This document shows positions 54,974 through 64,000 of a DNA stretch of 64,000 bases, piece after piece (the stretch's first letter is position 1; the number at the start of each line of letters is the position of its first letter). The position numbers and the translations under genes are program-made. Origin of the DNA: Isoetes taiwanensis (Eukaryota; Streptophyta; Lycopodiopsida; Isoetales; Isoetaceae); contig JAJEKV010000095.1 of the NCBI GenBank assembly GCA_021234155.1, positions 60,001 through 124,000 of the forward strand, given 5' to 3'. The notes below the pieces were generated by a model. That model did not search any database. It worked only from the letters and a program-made list of their open reading frames with translations, and was not told the origin of the DNA.

Positions 54974-56650
54974 TGTGGCGCTCCTCGAACATATACGACC
55001 CTCGGACGTATACATACGAGGACTTTCCCTCCCATGGCGACCAACTTCGCCATGGCGTGGCCCTCTCGTCTATTTCCGGGCCATCTATAATACGATGCCC
55101 GAAAGAAGGACTGAAGGGGTCATTCGGCCCACGCCTTCAATGGGGCTCCTACGTCGTGGAAGCGTGAATACAAGGGTTAGCACACAGCATAAATCACATA
55201 TAAATAACCACCACGAAGGGTGGCATATCCATCCAAATACCAACGGCAAAGAATATGCATCTAAGCCTAAGAAAACACCCCAAACCCATGGTTCTACCCC
55301 CGGTTGAGACTCGGTGAGGATCGACCGACGGCTAGGCCTCAAGAGATCGTGAGGAGTATTTATCTTGACATAGCGTTATGGCATAGAACATTGGCTAGGG
55401 TTGTCCACTCCATCCCGCCCCTCCTTGCACACTTTGCGGATGGGTCAATTCCACGCTATGGCGCCGCTATAGCCTTCCAGGAGGACGCAGGGCTCGAGGC
55501 ATCACCCCTCGCTGAGCCTACTCCGGGGTTCATGAAGCCCGGGTCCGGGATGAGGCAGGTCAGGGAAGCGTCCCCTTCGAGAATCACGGTGGCTCCATGG
55601 GCGAGCTAGAGAATACGTGCGCATCGTGACCCCCGCATCCGTGCAATTTACTCACCCTAAATCTACTCAAAGTGCAAGGTGCCCCATACGGGTCACACCT
55701 TCCCACCAGGGAGTGTCGACCAGGACCCATACCCGGCCCTCACGTGACCCGGGCTATCGGTCTAGCTTCGCTAAAGGAGTCCCGGGAGCCTTTTATGTTC
55801 GTGCAAGACCCCACCTCCACTTCACCCTTGTGTTCCTTGTCGGTGCTAAGCCAATTACCATAGCATCTATGACCGGTGGGCTCTTGTGCACAGGCCGCAA
55901 ATAACGGGATATCTGAGGGCTCTATCTAGGAGCATACTACAATAAATAGCCTCGAGAGGTCTCTACCCCCTTAATTCCCCATTTCCGAGTAACACTAGGC
56001 TAACAACCACCAATCCATTCATTACAAGCGAGAACTTAATCGAAATATATAGAGAGAACCTACCTTTACAATCAAGGGTTAGTTCTCACGAGTAAACACA
56101 AAGAGAGAATAGACCAACAACCCAAACGGTGCCCAGCAGGGCTTATCCTAGAATTCACAACTACACTAGCCACCCACCGTGTTTCGCTCGACCCATTGTC
56201 GTTGGGGATCTCCATCTTCTTGATCTTGGTATTCAACTTCAGCTACGTGTAAAAAGTACTTGGTGCGGTGGCATTTCAGTGTGTGAGGGGGTGGCTAGGC
56301 TCTGCTCCTTCTTGGGCCGAATTTTGGGAGTCAATTAGCAATAGGGATCAGGTTTGAGCCCAATTTGGAAATCCCCATCTTGGCCAATCGAATTAGGCCA
56401 GGTGGCGCCTTCCCAAAGCATTTATTGGTCTAATTAACCCATTTAATTATTAATCCCTAGATTATAGGTTATTACCCTTAATGATTAAATTAGCATAGCT
56501 AATTTAATCCCTTCTAGGTCAACCCCCTATGTTACAATACCCCATGATGGCGTACCTTTATCGGGTGACGTGTCAGTACATTTATAGGTATACCGTATAA
56601 TTACCATATAAATACGTTACGTATACCGTATAAATACGTGGAACGTCACA
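54974..56650 (-). repeat. 5' LTR (right), uninterrupted, with Helitron empty site
   Basis: 1677 bases beginning TGTGGCGCTCC and ending GGAACGTCACA on the plus strand. It holds the empty target GATTA|TAGGTT at 56464/56465 that proves the Helitron insertion in the other LTR. Confidence 0.94.
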
Positions 56651-56655
56651 TCTTG
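56651..56655. other. Right target-site duplication TCTTG
   Basis: Matches 36422-36426 exactly. Confidence 0.95.
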
Positions 56656-56811
56656 AACCTGATCATATATAAATTTACAAATTTCATCAATCTTACGCTT
56701 CATTTTCTTTGTCACATTCCCGATATTGCAATCTTCTTGCGCCATTTCTGTTCCTTCGTTGTTCATCATGGTTCTTGCGTGGTTTAGGGTTAGCTGGAGG
56801 AATTCTAGCAA
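56651..56811 (-). pseudogene. Transposase of the TIR element, N-terminal exon fragment
   Basis: The frame reads NEGTEMAQEDCNIGNVTKKM then KRKIDEICKFIYDQVQD up to the retrotransposon target site. It continues, allowing one frame shift, with the 36421 end of the main part (QRRALAKENRFG). The strand and the shared TCTTG junction support one interrupted gene. Confidence 0.6.
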
Positions 56812-57041
56812 GAAGGAGGGAAATCCTGGAGCTGGACGAAGTTTTAGCTAGAAAGTGGGAAATTCTCCTAACGTTCAGGCGTTTCTTGGAGTGGTTACAG
56901 CGGCGGGAATTGAAATCTGCATCATGATTGCGTTTTAATTGACGTGGCAAGTAGTTCCGAAAAAAAAGATTCCATAATATAGCTATTATGTACATACTGA
57001 AAAAACGGTTATGTATTTGAAATGTGATACATCTCTTACTC

Positions 57042-57083
57042 TACATTTGGCCAAATGTAAGACACCCTAGCTTTCTTTTACCC
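57042..57083 (-). repeat. Right TIR and subterminal palindrome
   Basis: The TIR is 57060-57083. The perfect palindrome TACATTTGGCCAAATGTA occupies 57042-57059, directly inside it. Confidence 0.9.
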
Positions 57084-57087
57084 ATAA

Positions 57088-59844
57088 AAGGCTTGAAATG
57101 GGAAGCAGGGGAATGTTCTTGGAGTTATGGGGACACTGTAGATAAAACAGGCTTTCTAAGCTACACTCCTAGGGCAGGTCGCATCATGCAAACAATAAGA
57201 GACAATAAGACCTCTAGACTTTTTGAAATTGAAATTTATGGCATTACAAACAGGAATAAGATGAAAGAATACCTTGGGAAGATTTGGAAGAGCAGTTGGC
57301 ATGCAAAAATAAAAAGACACTGCTGGTTGCTTGGGAATCACAGCACAATAAGCAACCTAGATGAAAACTCTGCAAAAATTACTAACAGGAACCCATGCCG
57401 TATTATACTTGCAAAGCAAAACGCTGCAAAACCAGCCAGCAACTTACAGATTTACTACTGCCATTTCTAACCGAGTCTAAAATTATGAAATGCAGCTAAG
57501 TCACACATGATTTGGAAGCTCCCAGTTTAATTATTGGGATCTTGAACTGTTGAAATTGCTGCTGGAGCTCTAGAAAAAATGCCTTTGCATATGTCTCCTT
57601 GAATGTAACTCAAAATCATACCAGGCACCAGAGAACCAGCATAAAACTTCATTCCAGTATGATGCATTGGCGCCCACCTGACCATTAAAATCCAAAATGA
57701 ACAAAGCTTAGGCTGAGATTCCACTGCCGGAAGCGGTAATTAACTCTGTGGCATCAAATGCCATAAACCTAAACTACCATAGCCAGATGCATATGATTCC
57801 ACTACGGCACAGGCAGTTGTTCCACAAAAAATCTCTTCCGTTAGTCTGATTCGTGGCAAGATCTGGAGAGGGGTAATTGTTTCTGGTGCAAAAGGCTGGG
57901 AGGATTCCCCTGACAGTTAATCGAATTTTTTTAGCGTACACATCATCTTCCAAAGCAAAACCCGATGCTTAATTGCCGATGTTAGTGGAATCAGAGAAAA
58001 CAACGGAAGTTTTAAATCGTTCATTTGGATTGGTCAGCTTCTAACTTCCAGGCATCAATTGACGCCAGTGGAATGTCGGCCTTAGATTCAAAATGGATGA
58101 AAATACCACAGGCTAGGATCCAAACTTTACCTTCTGTGCTGAAATGCGGCTACTTCGTACCCATTCCAGTATGGCACATAAGCACCAGGCTCATGAGGTT
58201 TTGCAAAATGGCATACAAGTCGTTTAGGCAAAAAAACCCTGTTCTATCTGCCAGATTGAACAGCCCAAATCGACCACCTACGGATCTCTCCTTCCCGCCT
58301 TTGCTCCCTTCACGTTCAAAGCCGGAAGTATGGGCTTTCGACCGCATGAGAACTCGACCCTAGACGGTCGACTCACCCAAAAAAAAAACCCTAAACGTTC
58401 ACGCAGTTGGTCAATACGTGACCATTAGGTGAACCCCCCTTGGGCATATACACCTATCAGACTAGGCAAGGGAAAAATGAATGTCAAATCCTGCCTTAGT
58501 TGAAAAACCTGCCGTTTATTATGCATTTATCAACCAGAAGTGAGGCAGGGCTAATGCCAAAGAATGCACGACAAGGAGGGACAAGTGATCTTGCAGGCAC
58601 ATAGATGACAATTTGGCAGAAATATGCATGAAATATTATGTAAGCCTATTTATTACTTCAGAGACAAAGCATCTATGCAATATTCATATTCGAATTGGAC
58701 TTTGTACCATAAAGCTCAGAAATTATAGCAACATTGTTTTCACAGTCTAGTATGACTTTTGGTGCAGCATACAACAGATAAATTTTGATAGTAACATGCA
58801 AAAGTAAACCTGATTGTATACCATGCCATCCATGACAAACGAAGCCACTTGATAGAGCACTATTCAAAGAAAATCTGTGTTCCTCTATATTTCTTGTCAT
58901 ATATGGCATCTTGTTTTTAACACTATTGTGCAATTTAAACTGCAAGTAGACATATAGCATAATCTGCTTCAGAAATCAGCCCTATTAACTTGTGTCAGCC
59001 AGTAGGCTATTTTACGTTAATAACCAGTCTTACACCTTGCTAATTATCTTAGAAAATAGAGTAGATACGTCGTGTGATTTCCCTTTTAAATTGAGTCATA
59101 AAGAACCTTGTCAGAACATGGCCGTGTCTTGAAGTCTAGAACTTGTGTTTGGATTTGTAGCTCCATTCCATATCCTAGCAGATCCACCAAACTAAAAGCA
59201 AAAAAATGACAAGGGCAGGAGAGGTCCGGTACCTGCAGCCAATCAACACGACATTAGCAATAAATTGGTAATGCATGAAAGGCCAAAAGGTACAATGGAG
59301 CCTCTCGGTTTATAGCCGATCAACCCTTGTAATCTTTTGCCTAGTTAGTAAAGTCTGCTAAACATATGAACTGGAAATCAATATAGATTAAATAAATAGG
59401 ATAGAACAAAGCAAACCTTAGGCTGCTTATTCATCACCTGATTTGTAGTAGATGGAAATATTTTCATCTGAATATTGCACTCTTTGCTATCTAAAATTAT
59501 GAATATAAATCATTGTCAGTTTACCTGGATGTGTTCGATATCTCTTTTGACTGACGGTCCTGAGCACGTTGAGTATCAAGAACTTGATGTAGCTTGTATG
59601 CAATTTTTCCCATTTTCTCTAAAGCCAGATTTGCATCAACAACAACAAGTACGAATGTACCACAGCGTTTCTAAGCAAGAATGCTTGCCAAAGTAGAAAG
59701 AGAAGATATTAAGGGCTCATCCATTAAAGCCATTCAATGCTGTTGTGCAATATCTAATAGGAGAGCTCAGACATGCCGAAGTGGTGTTCCATGTAATGCT
59801 TTTCGAGAGAATCAACAGTCTCATGCATCTGTGGGTCTATGGTA
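57088..59844. other. Host-side flank, no supported gene
   Basis: AT-rich. The frame 57024-57470 overlaps the TIR and shows no domain. ATTCCAGTATG occurs twice (57653 and 58164), suggesting internal duplication. No RNA gene or element ends seen. Confidence 0.4.
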
Positions 59845-60198
59845 CACTACAAGAGAATAAGTGTTCTGCGTCAGCAAAATCGTCAGATAGTCTTCACAAA
59901 AAGCGGACAAATGTCCGGACATTCTATCGCCCGGCGATTTATCGACGGTTTTTATCCGACGATATAATGTCGATAATTAGATCAAAAAATGCGTCAACTT
60001 TTCTGGCGATTAAGCGTCAAGAAAATCGTCGGAAGAAACGCCGAAGTTCGCCAAGAAAATCGTCCGAACTGTTTTGCAAAATCGTATTAAAATCCTTCGG
60101 ATTTTTAAGTCATTAAAATCGTCAAAAATTCGTCAACAAAATCGTCGAAAATTCATGAAAATCTCGTCAACATTTTCGTCAAAAACATTTTTGCAGTA
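59845..60198. mobile_element. CACTA-like MITE with AATCGTC repeats
   Basis: It starts CACTACAAGAG, the plant CACTA (En/Spm) terminus, and ends with the inverted ATTTTTGCAGTA, giving ACTACAAGAG against ACTGCAAAAA. The 354-bp interior carries about ten AAAATCGTC or CGACGATT words, as in subterminal binding-site arrays. No coding capacity. The 3-bp target duplication is not evident, so the right end may be off by a base or two. Confidence 0.65.
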
Positions 60199-63100
60199 TA
60201 TCCTGGATTTATTTGCAGTTTAAATTAAATCTAGTTGCCTTCCACAGTTTGCATTCTAAGGGTATGTTGATGCTTAAATTGACATAAATATACCTTACAA
60301 TTTATAGACAAGAATGTGAAAAAATTTCCTTTATTCAAGTAGTAACAAGTACATTGCCAAAGAATGCACAATTTTCATTTCACCACCAAGGGAGAAACAA
60401 CTCTCATTACATGTCTAATATTTGTAAAAGCACTCAACACATGAGCCCAAGCTTCAAGCTTGTGTAAAGGAGCTCAAGCTCTAATTACCCGCAAACCAAT
60501 TTAACCAGAAGCAGGCCAATGTGAATTTGCTAAATTAATAAAATAAAAAAAAGTCTCACCACTTAGCATTGAAGGTATAGGGACGGATTCTACAGCTTGA
60601 TGAGCTAGCCCCTTTGACCATCTATCATTCAAATCCTACACAAACATCAAAACATTCAAGCTAATTTTGTTGCAAAACAGAGTTTCTAACTGCATGTTAT
60701 ATTGTTGTTCCTTACCTTCAATTAATGCTTCGCAGCAAGCTTCTACCATAGGCTCACCAACATCTGAAATATGCAATAAATAATAGATCATCATCCTGAA
60801 ATATGCATTAAATAATAGAACATAATTAAGATGCAAGTAACTAGACAAAAGCTAGACAAGAAATACAATTAGGATTAAACTGGGGCTCATTCCAAAATCA
60901 AAAAGAACTATGGAAGCAATAATGAACTTGATTTGTTAAAGTAATAACAAAATCCATTTCAACTCCCCAAACTTCCAATAAACACCTCGAGTTGATTACA
61001 TATCGAGCCCTAACATTTTTATGGGCAAGGCAGGCAGCCAAATCATTTTATATAAGCACAGACCTAGAAATTTGAGACCTAGATATATGTGATAGCATTT
61101 TTTTAAAACATAGCCATCTCATTTTAAGGGCAAGGCGGAGCAGAACATAGCCAAATTATTGACCAACAATATGAATAGAATCAGATAAATATCTAGTCAA
61201 ATCTGAATGTGAGAGAAAGTTTGAACTTAAAAAGGAAAAGACAAACTTTACCGACCAACTTTCGCTTCAATCCTTCAAGGCAATCGTGGCTTCTATATAC
61301 TTATACTCCTTTTATGCATTCTTGTAACAGCCCTGCTATGAGTCATTGATCATGCATTTGCTCAATAAGAGAACATATTTGAAAGCATAGAATTGCACAA
61401 GGTTTTGACACCAATAGCTGCTGAACTCCTACGAATTCTATCAAACACTACCCAATATAAACAAGCATTTTGTCAAATGTCAAAGGATAGTGTTAATAAA
61501 AGACCTGTTATCTTTGTTCAAGTAATGTTGGCCCTGCTTTGGATTGTCCAAATAGCCTTGAAATAGTAGCAGGCTTAAACTTTGTCAATGGATCAGGGTC
61601 TCAATATACTCTCATTCTCGAGCCTTGCATAGATTACCTTCTTCTCCAATTGATCTGGCAGTTAATCAAACCTGAGTAAAATTCTAAAAAATGTTGTTAA
61701 ACTTCTCCTCCTACCCTTGTTTAATAGCATCTCGCAAAGTATCTTTCTTCCCGGTATCTTTTTTTTTATCTAGCGCAAGACCTAGCATGACAAAACTCAA
61801 TTTGACTGATAAAGCTCATATAATAAACGATGCTAAGATTCTAAAAACAGAGACCGGAATGTGGAAATCCTCGTGATTCTTTTTGAATACTCTTAAATTT
61901 ATGAATAGCAAACATCTGCTCGTCATCACTTTCATTTTCTCGAGTCCCTCGATGCATCAAACCAAGAAAATCAGGAGATAGCCTAATCATTTGGCATACT
62001 ATATGCAAATCCTACCTTTCCACAGATATCCGGCCATCAATGTTTTCTTTATAGAAATGCAATATCTGCTGCTTGTAGCGTCTAAATCTTTTCCGCAGTT
62101 TCTTGCGAAAAAACACAGCAAATAATATAAATGCAATGCAGGAACTAAAGAGGTAGAGCTCCAAAACTTACAACAGATACCCTACGTGGCCTACGATGGA
62201 TTGGAGGAAGAAGAGAAAGGGCAAAATCATTTCATTTATCATGGGCTTTCAGAGAAATCTCTGAATCCTGTTACAGATCCGACCCAATTTTCATCGTCCA
62301 GAAATCCTCGATTGTTCAGAGAAGAGAATAGGAAAACAAAATCAAAGGTTTCTCCAATGGCAAGTAACGCCCAAGTCTTGCACTACAAAGGCCAAGATTA
62401 ATTACACCGTAAATAAATCACGCAGTGGCCATCCACAGTTGAGCAGAGCGATGATTTCCACGGCCATGACTCCGCATAGCCATGACTTCCACGGCATTTC
62501 CCAAAGCGGCCACTCTTCCTCGCTTCCTCGCTAGGGTTGTTGGAAATAGGGCTTTCAAGCCCTAATTCGAATTTTAGCACTTTGAAAAAATTCAAAGGTC
62601 TTAATGTTCCACATTATTTATTTTTGTTTTTATTGCCACCATTGCAAGATCTATCATCACGTCTGCACTAGGGATTTTGTCTCCAACGTTCGATAATATT
62701 GAAAGCACCATACTGACCTGGTTATTGAAGCTCCAGATAATAATCGTCTCATTTTTGTTTTCAAATCATGCTTCACAAGCATATCAAATCTATCTGCAGC
62801 CACCATAGGCACCCACAATCGGCCGAGCAATAAACTGTTAAGAGGAATCCTACCATAATCGGAAAAGTATTGAGGTGAAATCAAAAGGAAGTCCAGCCGG
62901 TTTCCATTTGCAGCTCATGCATGCCCTGTGCGAACCTCTTCCATATGCGGCTACCTGCCGTTTCTATATGCGGCTTTCACAACTTGGATAAAATGAAACC
63001 TAGTGTTTAAGTTTATCTACTTAATTTGGTTTCATCCTTCACCATTATTTCACTAGCTTATCTTCATATATTCCTAGTGCGTTCTTTTATACCATTTTTT

Positions 63101-64000
63101 TTATAGCCAAACCTAAGTGATGCATCATACTCCCTTTTTCCGTAATACTTAGCATAGGCCCAAAATTATCTCCATTGATATATTTAATGTCGTACATTCA
63201 ATTTTTACATGATACTACGTGTGAGATCCAGATAGAAAATTAGCAATTTCCATTCATTCAAACTATATATAGGCCTACCAACTTCACGCTTGTTTCGCAA
63301 AAAATTCTCCAAAGCTTCAAAGCCAGGTCTTCGTTAGTGCCATAGTCATACAAAAAAGGGGAAAGAAAGAGTTTCTTTGTATTTTCACCGTATTCGCTTG
63401 TTAAGGTATTTAGACGTCTTCAACCATGGTCTGAAGGGGTTAAAATAAGCCAATAATTATGAGCTTTAAAAAATGAAATACTTTCGACCATGGAAAAGAA
63501 TTTGGTGCAAGGCAAGGCAAATTTGAGTGAGGTCACCTACTTCTAGGGAAGCCCTTGAGACACAATTGCAAGGTTCGACCATGAAGAAATATTTTAAAGT
63601 AGGGGGCATGGCAACAACAAGGGTATAAAATGGTAAGGAAAGCATAGAGATAAAAAATAATATGGCAAGGGGAATAATCATGAACGTAAAAAGACAATGG
63701 GAATGATGGCGTACTTAGCTAAAAATTCAAAGGGATGGATCATGGAAAATAGCAACATGGTTGAAATGAATGGTGGACAAAATGGCAAAGGTGAGAAATT
63801 ACAGAACAAGGGTTGTGGGGTGGAAAGCAAAAATGATGAAGGTAAATAGTCCCAAGGGTTATGCATGGGAAAATAAGAAAATGGTCTATGCAAAAGTATT
63901 CAAGAAGTGGATTCATAACAAAAAGGTGAACATGGGATAAAAATATGGCATGGGTGTAGGGATGGAAATAATGGCTAGGGGATTATGGTATGTAGCAGGG
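60199..64000. other. No supported gene
   Basis: AT-rich sequence with short frames only (for example 62186-62401 plus). A modestly GC-richer stretch at 62410-62540 contains repeated CCATGACT-CC words. I see no transposon ends or RNA genes. Confidence 0.4.

Larger units (their letters stand above)
36427..56650 (-). mobile_element. Ty3/Gypsy chromovirus LTR retrotransposon with histone-like ORF
   Basis: A complete element on the minus strand: LTRs of about 1.68 kb at 36427-40747 (interrupted by a Helitron) and 54974-56650, TG...CA ends with inverted TGTGGCGC/GCGCCACA, and the perfect 5-bp target duplication TCTTG. The PBS resembles the initiator-Met type, with a polypurine tract next to the 3' LTR. 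Gag, protease, RT, RNase H, integrase and a C-terminal chromodomain follow in the Ty3/Gypsy order. All coding frames are broken. Between the 5' LTR and gag lie nearly 9 kb with extra same-strand ORFs, one a histone H3, which is atypical for chromoviruses (usually 5-8 kb overall). Confidence 0.95.
27820..57083. mobile_element. TIR DNA transposon (about 9 kb) split by a nested 20-kb retrotransposon
   Basis: The 24-base ends at 27820-27843 and 57060-57083 are perfect inverted repeats (GGGTAAAAGAAAGCTAGGGT then GTCT), flanked by direct ATAA at 27816-27819 and 57084-57087. Removing the retrotransposon (36427-56650 plus one target copy) leaves about 9.0 kb. The element holds a minus-strand transposase gene and plus-strand RING-like, Ulp1-like and FCP1-like sequences. 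A 4-bp target duplication together with this transposase type fits Sola-like elements best among superfamilies I know, but I could not verify the assignment. Confidence 0.88.

Overview
This window reads as a repeat-dense stretch of a land-plant nuclear genome. The evidence is a chromodomain Ty3/Gypsy retrotransposon, two Helitron-like elements, a tRNA-derived SINE, a CACTA-like MITE and broken pieces of recognisably plant genes: an LRR receptor kinase, a PHT4-type plastid anion transporter, a ribosomal protein S5 exon and an FCP1-like phosphatase. I found no intact host gene. Lineage below land plant cannot be fixed from the sequence; the mix suggests a large, repeat-rich genome.

Layout. 1-5.1 kb is AT-rich with one 151-bp tandem duplication. 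5.1-7.3 kb and 13.7-15.0 kb are arrays of a degenerate, about 31-bp GATTC-rich satellite. 10.19-11.30 kb is a non-autonomous TIR element carrying a PHT4-like transporter fragment. 15.6-15.9 kb is an array of seven perfect or near-perfect 18-bp palindromes. 16.9-18.1 kb is a dead LRR receptor kinase. 20.38-20.53 kb is a SINE. 23.38-25.17 kb is a Helitron-like element filled with a purine-only tract, and a second purine tract follows to 27.15 kb.

27.82-57.08 kb is a three-level nest that can be dissected exactly. The outer element is a TIR DNA transposon (24-bp TIRs, 4-bp ATAA target duplication, about 9 kb without its insertions). It carries a degraded DDE-type transposase on the minus strand and, on the plus strand, RING-like, Ulp1-protease-like and FCP1-phosphatase-like sequences. 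A 20.2-kb chromovirus is inserted in the transposase gene (perfect TCTTG target duplication, about 1.68-kb LTRs, PBS, PPT, gag, protease, RT, RNase H, integrase, chromodomain). A 2.64-kb Helitron carrying a ribosomal protein S5 exon sits inside the left LTR; the other LTR preserves the empty A/T target site.

The most unusual content is in the chromovirus. Between its 5' LTR and gag lie almost 9 kb with several same-strand ORFs. One encodes an unmistakable histone H3 fold. Two others just upstream of gag show weaker, by-eye resemblance to H2A and H2B. The element may therefore have encoded its own histones, a hypothesis that profile searches and structure prediction can test. From 57.1 to 64 kb I see only AT-rich sequence with a CACTA-like MITE near 60 kb.
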